Notes under the pieces: generated by a model
What the model saw: only the letters and a program-made list of their open reading frames with translations
Told to the model about the DNA's origin: nothing
Databases searched by the model: none
Made by a program: the position numbers and the translations under genes
Assembly (NCBI RefSeq): GCF_003466125.1
Contig: NZ_QSOC01000005.1
Span: 153,030-217,029, forward strand
Length of the DNA stretch: 64,000 nt
Reading direction: 5' to 3'
DNA from: Collinsella sp. TM10-22
GTDB lineage: Bacteria > Actinomycetota > Coriobacteriia > Coriobacteriales > Coriobacteriaceae
Shown: positions 49,297 through 57,491 of the stretch, in pieces
Layout of the letters: each line of letters opens with the position of its first letter
Numbering within the stretch: position 1 is the first letter of the stretch

Positions 49297-50972
49297 TGAA
49301 GGAGCTTTCCGAGGTCCTGCAGGATTGGGAGGCCGTGATCGGCCTGGAGATCCATACCGAGCTCACCGCACTCGATACCAAGATGTTCTGCAACTGCAAG
49401 CTCAGCCACGATGACGAGCCCAACGCCAACGTGTGCCCGGTGTGCCTGGGCCTGCCCGGCGCCCTGCCGGTGCCCAACAAGCGCGCCATCGAGAGCATCG
49501 TCAAGGCCGGTCTCGCCACCAACTGCGAGATCCAGCGCCACTCGATGTTCTACCGCAAGCACTACTTCTATCCCGACATGGCCAAGAACTTCCAGACCAC
49601 GCAGGGCCCGGTCGCCTTTGCCATGTACGGTCATCTGGATCTGGACGTGACCGGTCGCGGTGCCGCCGAGCGCCCCGACTGCGCGTTTGGCGAGGCCGAG
49701 GCCCAGAGCCTGGCGAGCGCCTCGGCCAATGCCGAGGGCTTGTCTACGTCCATGTCCTCCACGATGCGCGAGGGCAATCAGCGCGCCGGCCATCTGGCGA
49801 GCTACGATGCCTCCAACCTGCAGATGCCCGAGCGTCGCGAGGACGGTTCCTACACGGTGCCCATCCGCATCCTGCGCATCCACATGGAGGAGGACGCCGC
49901 CAAGATGGTGCACGTGGGCGGCGCCGAGGGCCGCATCACCGCCGCGGCCGAGTCGCTCGTCGACTACAACCGCTGCGGCACGCCTTTGATTGAGCTCGTG
50001 ACCGAGCCCGATCTGCGCACGCCCGAGGAGGCGCGCCTGTTTATGGAAAAGCTCCGTCGCATCTTTGTGACGCTGGGTATTTCCGACTGCTCCATGGAGA
50101 AGGGCTCCATGCGCTGCGACGGCAACGTGAGCCTGCGTCGCCGCGGCGAGACCAAGCTGGGCACCAAGACCGAGCTCAAGAACCTCAACTCGTTTAAGAG
50201 CCTGCACGACGGCCTTGCCTACGAGATCTGCCGTCAGGCCGAGGTGCTCGAGGAGGGCGGCATCATCTACCAGGAGACCCGCCACTGGGAGCCCAGCCGC
50301 AAGCGCACCGTGGTCATGCGCGTCAAGGAGACGGCCGACGACTATCGTCTGTTCCCCGACCCCGACTTGGCGCCGTTCGATCTGGATGACGAGTTCATCG
50401 ATCGCTGCCGTGGCGAGATTCCCGAGCTGCCCGATGCCAAGCGCGCCCGTTTTGAGGCCGACTTTGGCATTAAGGCGGCCGACGCCGAGCAGATTGCCGG
50501 CGACCCGGAGTTTGCCGACTTCTTTGAGGCCGCCGCTGCCGGTATGGCCGGCAAGGAGGCCCAGACGGTCGCAAACCTGCTGGTCAACGAGATGATCGCC
50601 TATCTTAAGAGCGTGGGCGTCTCGCTGGCCGAGTCCGGCATCGCGCCGGCCCAGGTGGCAGCGCTTGCCAAGCTACTGGCGACCGATGCCATCAGTTCCA
50701 ACCAGGCGCACGAGGTCTTTGAGGCCATGGCCCAAACTGGCGACGACCCCAACAAGATCGTCGACGAGCGCGGTATGCGTCAGGTGAGCGATGCCGGCGC
50801 GCTGCAGCCGATCGTGGACGAGGTGCTGGCAAACTGCGCCGATCAGGCGCAGCAGTATCGTGACGGCAACCAGAAGGTCATCGGCTTTTTGGTGGGCCAG
50901 TGCATGAAGGCGAGCCGCGGCAAGGGCAACCCGAAACTCTTCAACGAGTTGCTGAGAAAGGCGCTCGCGTAG
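49296..50972 (+). CDS. gatB: Amidotransferase subunit B, with an insertion
   Basis: 558 residues, about 60-80 longer than typical GatB (~480). Kinase-like core 'VIGLEIHTEL', zinc-binding Cys at 'CNCKL' and 'CPVCLGLPG', 'IRILRIHMEEDAAKMVH', and a C-terminal helical/YqeY tail ending 'NPKLFNELLRKALA'. The extra length is an Ala/Ser/Glu-rich segment at roughly residues 117-180, between the strand 'GHLDLDV' and 'RREDGSYTVPI', where most GatB proteins have a short turn. It activates the misacylated tRNA and transfers ammonia to it. Confidence 0.96.
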   Translation: MKELSEVLQDWEAVIGLEIHTELTALDTKMFCNCKLSHDDEPNANVCPVCLGLPGALPVPNKRAIESIVKAGLATNCEIQRHSMFYRKHYFYPDMAKNFQTTQGPVAFAMYGHLDLDVTGRGAAERPDCAFGEAEAQSLASASANAEGLSTSMSSTMREGNQRAGHLASYDASNLQMPERREDGSYTVPIRILRIHMEEDAAKMVHVGGAEGRITAAAESLVDYNRCGTPLIELVTEPDLRTPEEARLFMEKLRRIFVTLGISDCSMEKGSMRCDGNVSLRRRGETKLGTKTELKNLNSFKSLHDGLAYEICRQAEVLEEGGIIYQETRHWEPSRKRTVVMRVKETADDYRLFPDPDLAPFDLDDEFIDRCRGEIPELPDAKRARFEADFGIKAADAEQIAGDPEFADFFEAAAAGMAGKEAQTVANLLVNEMIAYLKSVGVSLAESGIAPAQVAALAKLLATDAISSNQAHEVFEAMAQTGDDPNKIVDERGMRQVSDAGALQPIVDEVLANCADQAQQYRDGNQKVIGFLVGQCMKASRGKGNPKLFNELLRKALA

Positions 50973-50982
50973 CACACGGGCA

Positions 50983-51129
50983 GGGAAGGCCATCGGGCGG
51001 GCGGGGCCCGGGCCTTTACTCTCAACTTCGGACAGTCCTGCGCAAGACGGAGGCGCCACTGGCGCCTCCTTTGCGTGCGGAACTCGTTGCGAGCAAAGGC
51101 CCGGGCCCCGCCCGCCCGATGGCCTTCCC
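50983..51129. repeat. 147-bp element with 39-bp GC-rich inverted ends after gatB
   Basis: The arms 50983-51021 and 51091-51129 are reverse complements with one mismatch (core CCATCGGGCGGGCGGGGCCC). Between them lies a conventional terminator. The whole can fold into one very long hairpin. Confidence 0.88.
51049..51074 (+). terminator. gatCAB terminator
   Basis: Stem GGAGGCGCC / GGCGCCTCC (51049-51057, 51061-51069) with loop ACT, then TTT, nested in the larger inverted repeat. Confidence 0.8.
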
Positions 51130-51134
51130 CGCCC

Positions 51135-51305
51135 TGACGACTCGGCCTTTCGGGTCAGGTGGCTGAATGGAATAGAGTGAATGGGCGTGCCGTCGGCACG
51201 CCCATTGTTTTGAAGGGAAATCATTTTGAGGAAGCACCCGCCCTGCCGGGGCTCCCGGGTTCCGTGACGACTCGGCCGTTCGGGTCAGGTGGGCTGAATG
51301 GAATT
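51135..51305 (+). repeat. Two direct copies of a ~39-bp unit flanking a hairpin
   Basis: TGACGACTCGGCC followed by TTCGGGTCAGGTGG and CTGAATGGAAT occurs at 51135-51173 and 51265-51305. Between them is a strong hairpin ATGGGCGTGCC / GGCACGCCCAT (51181-51191, 51195-51205) followed by TGTTTT that could be a terminator. No coding frame in the 482-bp gap. Confidence 0.75.
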
Positions 51306-51321
51306 TGGACTCCAAGATTTC

Positions 51322-51370
51322 CAAAAAGTTAACCTATGTTGACCTTAATAGTTAGATGAACTAAACTATT
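51322..51370 (+). promoter_or_regulatory. Operator-like region shared with feoA
   Basis: CAAAAAGTTAACCTATGTT closely matches the feoA upstream region (1509-1530). It is followed by a dyad AATAGTTAG-ATGAA-CTAAACTATT (51347-51370) containing TTAG...CTAA. Similar placement about 90-130 bp before the start codon suggests a common metal-responsive repressor. Confidence 0.5.
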
Positions 51371-51454
51371 TTCTAAAAGTGTGCTCAAGCAAACTTGTTT
51401 ACTCGGGTGCTGAGGCACCGTGCCGCGTCCAATGCGGCAAAAGGGAGAAGCAAC

Positions 51455-51658
51455 ATGAAGAAGTCGACGTTCAATACCCTGCTTGTCGGTGGCGGTTTTC
51501 TGCTCGGCACGGACGGCATCAAGCTGCTCACCAGCGCTCCGGTCAAGAACGCCTGCGTGCAGGGTATCGCGTGCGGCATGCGCATCAAGAACGCCTACCA
51601 GGACATGATCGAGCAGGCCAAGGCTAATGTCGACGACATGGTTGCCGAGGCGGCCTAA
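51455..51658 (+). CDS. DUF6110-like small protein, shortened by an in-frame stop
   Basis: 67 residues: a hydrophobic 'LLVGGGFLLGTDGIKLL' N-terminus and an amphipathic tail, resembling small DUF6110-type proteins that sit beside heavy-metal P-type ATPases. After the TAA at 51656-51658 the same frame continues for 13 more Ala/Glu-rich codons to another TAA at 51698-51700, so the stop looks recent. AAAAGGGAG precedes the ATG. The damaged ATPase follows, probably in one operon. Confidence 0.65.
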   Translation: MKKSTFNTLLVGGGFLLGTDGIKLLTSAPVKNACVQGIACGMRIKNAYQDMIEQAKANVDDMVAEAA

Positions 51659-51718
51659 ATCACCCAGAGCGAGGCCGCTGCTGACGAGGCAGCCGAGTAA
51701 CGCTCCCAGGCACAAACT

Positions 51719-53020
51719 ATGAGATTCTCGATTATGAGCGAGATCCCCGGCAGGACCCGTCTTCAATTGGCGGGTCCTGTGCCAGAGAGTGATCTCGATG
51801 CACTTCTTAAGCTTAGCGGCGATATCGACGGCGTGCACAAGGTGCGCGTTTATGGCCGCATCGGCCAGATGGCACTCGAATACGATGAGCCGCACCGCGA
51901 TGCCGTGCTGGCCGCCGTCGGTGCGCTCGATGCCCAGGCCATTGCCGACGCAAAGACGGGTTACGTGATGCAGCTTGAGCCACGCAAGCACAAGCTCGTC
52001 ATGGATTTTGCCACACTTTTCGGCGCCCACTACGCGCGCCGCTGGTTCTTGCCGACGCCTCTGCGTGCGGTGTTTGTCGTGGCCGGTTACATCGCATTTT
52101 TGCGCGCTGCCCTTCATGAGCTGGTGCAGCCGCGCCTGGCTTGCGTGCTGACGACCGACGGCTGGAGCGAGGATGAGGTCCTGCGCCTTTCTGCCTGCCT
52201 GGAGGAGCATTTCCCGCATCCGGTGGCGCGCGCAGTCATCAACGCTGCTCGCGAGCGTGGGCTCGAACACCGCGAGCGCCATGCCGCCGTCGAGTACATC
52301 GTGGCGCACGGCATCGCTTCGTCCATCGAAGGGCGTCGCGCCATCATCGGTTCCGTGCACTTTGTGTTTGAGGACGAGAGTGCGCAGCTCGATTCCGACA
52401 ATAAGGAGCAAATCGAGTCCCAGATGCAGGGCCTGTCGCCGCTGTATCTGGCGGTCGACGGCAAGGTTGTCGGCGTGCTCGGCATCGAGGATCCGCTCAA
52501 GCCCGGGGCCCGTGAGGCCATCGCCGACCTGCATGCGCTGGGCGTCAAACATGTCGTTATGCTTACGGGCGACTCCGAGCGCACGGCCGAGCGCATTGCG
52601 CGCGAGGCGGGTGTCGACGAGTTTAAGGCCGAGCTGCTGCCCGAGGACAAGTACGCCTATGTGGAGCGGATTAAGCGCGAGGGGCGCCACGTTGCCATGG
52701 TGGGCGACGGCGTCAACGACTCACCGGCGCTGGGCCTGGCCGATGTGGGTCTGGCCATGGGCGGTGGAAGCGACATTGCCAAGGAGGTCGCCGACATCAT
52801 CCTGGCCGACACGGATCTCGCCGCACTCGTGCGCCTGCGCCGCATGAGCCAGGGCCTCATTGATCATCTGACGAGTTCCTATTCTAAGGTGATGCTCACC
52901 AACTCGGCGCTGTTGGCATTGGGTATTATCGGCATGATCACTCCGCAGACGTCGTCACTGCTGCACAACGGCTCAACGATCGCCTACAGCCTGGGCAACG
53001 CAAAGGCGTACCTGCGTTAG
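51719..53020 (+). CDS. P-type heavy-metal ATPase lacking its catalytic core (in-frame deletion)
   Basis: 433 residues versus ~700 for intact relatives. An N-terminal HMA-like domain (1-80) and the first membrane segment (~112-135) run directly at residues ~139-147 (near base 52140) into the nucleotide-binding domain ('LEEHFPHPVARAV', His167-Pro168) and hinge 'GDGVNDSP' (329-336), then two final helices. The actuator TGE loop, the metal-binding membrane Cys/Ser-Pro-Cys helix and the DKTGT phosphorylation motif are all absent. It cannot pump by the known mechanism; it is probably a pseudogene still open by chance, or a repurposed domain protein. KdpB at 10876 shows all these motifs. Confidence 0.88.
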   Translation: MRFSIMSEIPGRTRLQLAGPVPESDLDALLKLSGDIDGVHKVRVYGRIGQMALEYDEPHRDAVLAAVGALDAQAIADAKTGYVMQLEPRKHKLVMDFATLFGAHYARRWFLPTPLRAVFVVAGYIAFLRAALHELVQPRLACVLTTDGWSEDEVLRLSACLEEHFPHPVARAVINAARERGLEHRERHAAVEYIVAHGIASSIEGRRAIIGSVHFVFEDESAQLDSDNKEQIESQMQGLSPLYLAVDGKVVGVLGIEDPLKPGAREAIADLHALGVKHVVMLTGDSERTAERIAREAGVDEFKAELLPEDKYAYVERIKREGRHVAMVGDGVNDSPALGLADVGLAMGGGSDIAKEVADIILADTDLAALVRLRRMSQGLIDHLTSSYSKVMLTNSALLALGIIGMITPQTSSLLHNGSTIAYSLGNAKAYLR

Positions 53021-53040
53021 CGTTTTCGATTGAGTATATG

Positions 53041-53088
53041 GCCTGCACCCTGGCGGCTGCGATGCCGCCAGGGTGCAGGCCTTCTTTT
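53041..53088 (+). terminator. Terminator after the truncated ATPase
   Basis: Perfect 17-bp stem (53041-53057 / 53064-53080), loop TGCGAT, followed by CTTCTTTT. Confidence 0.93.
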
Positions 53089-53113
53089 GTTTGACGAGAT
53101 GTTAGCTCAAATA

Positions 53114-53130
53114 TATGATCGTGCTAGCAC
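53114..53130 (+). promoter_or_regulatory. Promoter and operator of the toxin-antitoxin pair
   Basis: TATGAT (53114-53119) abuts the perfect palindrome GTGCTAGCAC (53121-53130), and TGCTAG repeats at 53131. Placement over the transcription start fits autorepression by the antitoxin. Confidence 0.6.
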
Positions 53131-53159
53131 TGCTAGTAAATGCTGAAGGTGAGGTTGAG

Positions 53160-53513
53160 ATGGCTACCGTTGGCAGCATGGCGCAGGTGAATGTTCGCGT
53201 AGATCGCTCGGTTAAAGAGCGCGCCGAGGAAGCGCTGCAGCTTTCGGGCAGGTCACTGCCTGAGCTCATCAAAAAGGTGGTGGCCAAGGTCGCGCAGGGT
53301 GGCGGGCAGTGCGAGGAAGTGCTTGCGGCCGTCGACGACCGGCGGCAGACCATCGCGCCCGATACTCCGTTCGCCGCATCATGGGCGGCGGCGGATCAGC
53401 TTTACGCGGACCTGGGCATCGCTACGTCGCACGTATCCGACGATCGCGATTGGGACACAATCTATTCGGAAGCCATGGACGAGCGCTATCGCCAAAAGGG
53501 GATGATCCTGTGA
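53160..53513 (+). CDS. RelB/DinJ-like antitoxin
   Basis: 117 residues. The N-terminal ribbon-helix-helix domain ('AQVNVRVDRSVKERAEEALQ') is typical of RelB/DinJ antitoxins; an extended C-terminus would wrap the toxin. The start at 53160 follows GGTGAGG; an ATG at 53115 is rejected because it overlaps the promoter. Its TGA overlaps the toxin GTG (GTGA). Confidence 0.85.
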   Translation: MATVGSMAQVNVRVDRSVKERAEEALQLSGRSLPELIKKVVAKVAQGGGQCEEVLAAVDDRRQTIAPDTPFAASWAAADQLYADLGIATSHVSDDRDWDTIYSEAMDERYRQKGMIL

Positions 53514-54025
53514 GCGGGGCTCCCCTCAAAATAATGGTGGATGCCAACGTATGGGTTGATTCGTTTTGCGTCGACCATGCCGAGTCGCTTGCCGCGCGTG
53601 CGTTTATTGGGCGGGCGACGGAGACGGGGGCGTTGCTGTTCTTTCCGGTGCATATCGCTAAGGACGTGCTGTACGTTGTCCAACACGAGCTGAAGCGTAG
53701 CGTTCTTGCCAGCGGGGGAGCGCTCGACGAGGCTTCTGCCCGCGCGATTGGCGATGCGGCGCTGGCGTTTGTTCGAAATATGACCGAAAACGCCACGGCC
53801 GTGGGTGCAGATGCGTCGGATCTTTGGCTGGCCGACAAATATCTGACGCTCCATCGCGATTACGAGGACAACTTGGTGCTCGCCGCATGCAAGCGCGCGC
53901 AGGTTGATTACTTGGTAACTAACGATCGCAAACTGCTCGAACATGCCGATCTTGCAGCAAAGACACCTCGTCAAATGATGCCGATTCTTGCTTTGGCCAA
54001 ACGCGACGGCGCGGCTATCGGTTGA
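53510..54025 (+). CDS. PIN-domain toxin
   Basis: 171 residues from GTG 53510, with AAAAGGGG just upstream. PIN ribonuclease fold: first acidic residue in 'MVDANVWVD', further Asp residues in 'HRDYEDNLVLAAC' and 'YLVTNDRKLL'. VapC-type toxins cleave RNA and are neutralised by the upstream antitoxin. Pairing a RelB-type antitoxin with a PIN toxin is a mixed but known combination. Confidence 0.85.
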   Translation: MSGAPLKIMVDANVWVDSFCVDHAESLAARAFIGRATETGALLFFPVHIAKDVLYVVQHELKRSVLASGGALDEASARAIGDAALAFVRNMTENATAVGADASDLWLADKYLTLHRDYEDNLVLAACKRAQVDYLVTNDRKLLEHADLAAKTPRQMMPILALAKRDGAAIG

Positions 54026-54083
54026 CGCGAACTGCTTGCGGGCTTCTTGGACGACGATGAGCCAAGGGGCCCACGTCTGCTAT

Positions 54084-54518
54084 TTACAAAAGCTCGGCCT
54101 TAATGGCGGGACTTTCTGCGAGCTGCTCGGCCGCCTTTTCGTCGGAGCTGTCGAGTACTGCCAGACTGCGATAGACCCACTCGTTGACCTGGGTGTTCTT
54201 GACGCCTGCGGTTTGCATGAGGGCGCCTACCTCGCGGATTGCTGCGAGCAGATCAGCCTTGGGACCCGCGAGCTCGACTTCGATGCCGTGGTAGGCGGCC
54301 ACGCCGCGGTTCTCACTCACGTGGTCGATAAAGTCCTCGACGGTCTCAAGCTGCTGGGCGAGAGCTGCATCATCGTCAGCGTCCAGCGCGACGAATGCGT
54401 TCGATACCGTGAGGGCGGGATGTCCGCAGGGGACAAAGCCCTCAATGACATCCATGGCTTCGGTAATGGTTGAGCCCAGGCCCACGAGGGCATTGACGAG
54501 TTGCTGCTTGGTATCCAT
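54084..54518 (-). CDS. Protein of unknown function
   Basis: 144 residues, acidic and helix-rich, no membrane segment or signal peptide, one Cys. I recognise no family. It is probably real: strong GC3 bias, a good GAAAGGA site eight bases before the ATG and a compact single-gene unit. It is convergent with the PIN toxin and divergent from tmRNA. Confidence 0.7.
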   Translation of the reverse strand: MDTKQQLVNALVGLGSTITEAMDVIEGFVPCGHPALTVSNAFVALDADDDAALAQQLETVEDFIDHVSENRGVAAYHGIEVELAGPKADLLAAIREVGALMQTAGVKNTQVNEWVYRSLAVLDSSDEKAAEQLAESPAIKAELL

Positions 54519-54755
54519 AACGGTCCTTTCGACGGGTCAATTGTGCTTGGCGAAAATATACGTGACGCGATCGGTAGCAAAAGTGCGAAGTACAGCGCAC
54601 ATTGGGGTCTTCACAGCTCGTGGATAGAACATCTGTCTGCCTTTAGAACGTGGTAAGATAGCACTCCACAAGCGGGGCTCGCCCCGTATGTTCCTTGAAA
54701 AGTCGACGGCTGTTGGGTACTCGTGCCCAATGCCATCCAGACTTTCCCGACATTC

Positions 54756-55119
54756 GGGGGCGACTGGTTTCGACACGATAGCTCTGAGAGAGGAAGCAAG
54801 CCGAGGTCTCCTCGCCTCGTTAAACAGGGGTACCGTCAAATTGAATTGACAACAACTCTTCTTTTGAGCCTATGGCTCTCGCTGCCTAATTTATAGCGGC
54901 GCGTCAACCCGGTGATTTCCCCGACACCGGCGCGACGTCATTTTAGGGGAATGCTCCTGCGCACGTAATCGGTATGGCGCAGGCTAAGACCGAACCGGTT
55001 AGGACGCCGCGAGCGTGTCGCTGCGCGCAAAGCGTCCGAGACAAAACCAGCGACTGAGCTTGGAGATGCCAATCAGGGGGCTTTCGTGGACCGGAGTTCG
55101 ATTCTCCGCGCCTCCACCA
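54756..55119 (+). ncRNA. ssrA: Transfer-messenger RNA
   Basis: The 5' end GGGGGCGACTGGTTTCGAC and the 3' end with T-arm GAGTTCGATTCTC and encoded CCA (55117-55119) form a 7-bp acceptor stem (GGGGGCG with CGCCTCC, one wobble). The tag frame ends 'DNNSSFEPMALAA' before TAA; the 'ALAA' end is the protease tag signature. The exact resume codon is uncertain (GAC or a neighbour). It rescues stalled ribosomes. A terminator follows nine bases later. Confidence 0.95.
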
Positions 55120-55127
55120 CAAGTAAT

Positions 55128-55163
55128 AGGCAGGTAGATATTCGTATCTACCTGCCTTTTTAT
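55128..55163 (+). terminator. tmRNA terminator
   Basis: Perfect 13-bp stem AGGCAGGTAGATA / TATCTACCTGCCT with a TTCG tetraloop, then TTTTTATTT. Confidence 0.95.
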
Positions 55164-55176
55164 TTCCAGCCCGTAC

Positions 55177-55193
55177 CGCGGAGAATCGAACTC
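55177..55193 (-). repeat. Inverted 17-bp copy of the tmRNA 3' end
   Basis: CGCGGAGAATCGAACTC is the exact reverse complement of tmRNA bases 55094-55110. GATTCTCCGCGC recurs once more near 55300. tmRNA 3' ends are common attachment sites. The rest of the 371-bp gap (55120-55490) shows no coding frame I trust. Confidence 0.6.
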
Positions 55194-55490
55194 TATGCAG
55201 GGCGCGGGCGTAAAGAAAACGCGTGAGCGTTTTTAGCCCGCGGGCGAGGACGCCGGCAGGCGGCCGAAGCCGGTGCGGATTTGCGAAGCAAATACGCGGA
55301 TTCTCCGCGCAATGCCTCGACTAGATATAGACGCGATGCCGATCGCGCTGCAGCCTGCCGTGCCCCGCAGCAACGCAGAGTGAGACGTGCTTTCCGCCAG
55401 CCGCCCCGCCCTCCTCAACTCCAAAACCTACACGCCCTCCATCCCAAAACTGGGTAGAAGAAGGCCAAAACGAAACAGCAGGAGGTCAAC

Positions 55491-56369
55491 ATGACTGCAG
55501 AAGATAAAGCAAAGAACGCCGGCAGGGTCGCGCTCGTCCTGGAGGGCGGTAGTTTTCGCGGGCAGTTTACCGCGGGCGTTCTCGACGTTCTCATGGAGGC
55601 CGGCGTCGAGATTCCGGCGGTATATGGCGTATCGGCCGGCGCCCTCAACGGCGTGAACTACAAGTCGCACCAGATCGGCCGTGCTAACCGTATCAACCTG
55701 GCTTTCTGCAACGACAACCGCTTCATGGGCGCCGCATCGTTTGCGTCCACGGGCTCCATCGTCGGCTACGACTTTATCTTCAACGATGTCCAGGACCGCC
55801 TGGATCCCTTTGACAGCGAGACGTTCGACGCGAGCCCCATCGAGATGTACGCCGTCGCGACGGACATGCTCTTTGGAACCGCCGCGTACCTGTCGGTCAA
55901 AAGTGCCGTGCTCGACCTCGACGCCGTGCGCGCATCGACGTCGCTGCCGCTGGTGACGCCACCGGTCGAGATTGACGGGCACAAATACGTCGACGGTGGC
56001 GTAGCCGATTCGGTCCCCATCGAGCACGTGCTGGAGGAGGCAGGCTTCGATCGCGCGGTCGTCATTGTCACGCAGGACCGCTCGTACGAGAAAAAGCCCT
56101 ACGAGTTTATGCCCGCCGCACGAGCCCGCTATGCCGACTACCCCTATCTGCTTGAGGCTATCGAGACGCGCCACGACCGCTATAACATCCAGCGCATGCA
56201 TCTGTGGAAGTATGAGCGTGAGGGCCGTGCGCTGGTCGTTGCTCCGCAAAAGCCGGTCGAGGTCGGCCATGTTGAGCACGATCCGGCAAAGCTCCTCGAC
56301 CTGTATATTCAGGGCCGCCAGGAGGCAAAGCGCCTGCTGGGAGATATCGAGGCGTTTGTCGAGCGCTAG
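55491..56369 (+). CDS. Patatin-like phospholipase
   Basis: 292 residues. Oxyanion loop 'LEGGSFRGQ', nucleophile Ser in 'GVSAGALNG' and catalytic Asp in 'YVDGGVADSVP' make a complete patatin Ser-Asp dyad. No signal peptide, so it acts in the cytosol or at the inner membrane face on lipids. It resembles bacterial YjjU-type patatins. GGAGG precedes the ATG. Confidence 0.92.
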   Translation: MTAEDKAKNAGRVALVLEGGSFRGQFTAGVLDVLMEAGVEIPAVYGVSAGALNGVNYKSHQIGRANRINLAFCNDNRFMGAASFASTGSIVGYDFIFNDVQDRLDPFDSETFDASPIEMYAVATDMLFGTAAYLSVKSAVLDLDAVRASTSLPLVTPPVEIDGHKYVDGGVADSVPIEHVLEEAGFDRAVVIVTQDRSYEKKPYEFMPAARARYADYPYLLEAIETRHDRYNIQRMHLWKYEREGRALVVAPQKPVEVGHVEHDPAKLLDLYIQGRQEAKRLLGDIEAFVER

Positions 56370-56432
56370 TGTCGCGACGTCATGACCCATGGACGACATG
56401 TGCAGAAACTCTGGTCGGAGTCAAAATACCTG

Positions 56433-56460
56433 TTGACTCGTACGGCGAGCGGGGTAATAT
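56433..56460 (+). promoter_or_regulatory. Promoter of rplM-rpsI
   Basis: TTGACT (56433-56438), a 16-bp spacer and TAATAT (56455-56460). About 60 bases of leader precede rplM. Confidence 0.75.
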
Positions 56461-56526
56461 GGACGGGTTACTTGCAGAGCCCCGTGAATCTCTGTAACAA
56501 CACGTACTGTACATGGAGGAGTCTAA

Positions 56527-56970
56527 GTGATTTCGAAATCGACTCACTACGCCAAGCAGGGCGAGGTCCAGCGCAACTGGGTTCTCGTCGACGCCGATGG
56601 TGCTGTCCTGGGCCGTCTTGCCACCCAGATCGCAATGATCCTGCGCGGTAAGAACAAGCCTCAGTTCACGCCCAACAGCGACTGCGGCGACTTCGTTGTC
56701 GTCATCAACGCCGATAAGGTCCAGCTTACCGGTAACAAGGCCGACACGAAGACCTATTATCGCCACAGCGGCTACAACGGCGGCCTTAAGGCTGAGAGCT
56801 TCCGCCAGGCTATGGAGAAGCACCCGGAGAAGGTCATCGAGCGCGCTGTTCGCGGCATGCTGCCCAAGACCACCCTCGGCCGTGCCCAGATGACCAAGCT
56901 TAAGGTCTACGCTGGTGCCGAGCATCCGCACGCTGCCCAGAACCCCACGAAGATTGAGCTGGAGGCTTAA
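56527..56970 (+). CDS. rplM: Ribosomal protein L13
   Basis: 147 residues, the standard length, with '[17 protein letters not shown]', '[18 protein letters not shown]' and '[13 protein letters not shown]'. GTG start after GGAGGAG. Structural protein of the large ribosomal subunit. rpsI starts two bases after its stop. Confidence 0.98.
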   Translation: MISKSTHYAKQGEVQRNWVLVDADGAVLGRLATQIAMILRGKNKPQFTPNSDCGDFVVVINADKVQLTGNKADTKTYYRHSGYNGGLKAESFRQAMEKHPEKVIERAVRGMLPKTTLGRAQMTKLKVYAGAEHPHAAQNPTKIELEA

Positions 56971-56972
56971 AG

Positions 56973-57368
<396 letters not shown>

Positions 57369-57398
57369 GGTTTTATCTCCTTTCGAGATACAATGTAC

Positions 57399-57440
57399 AA
57401 GCGGGGCCTGCCGATTCCTCGGCGGGTCCCGCTTTTCTTT
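57399..57440 (+). terminator. Terminator of rplM-rpsI
   Basis: AAGCGGGGCCTGCCGA pairs with TCGGCGGGTCCCGCTT (one wobble), followed by TTCTTTTT. Confidence 0.9.
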
Positions 57441-57491
57441 TTCGACTAGGGTGGGCGGTTGCATATCGCCTGCTAGGGAAGGAGCGATCCT

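Noticed and set aside
51719..53020. Frameshift as the cause of the short P-type ATPase
   Set aside because: The frame is continuous and the missing motifs are not found in the other frames nearby, so it is a deletion, not a shift.
54537..54839. 100-codon minus-strand frame over the ssrA promoter and 5' end
   Set aside because: It overlaps the tmRNA gene and has no plausible start context.
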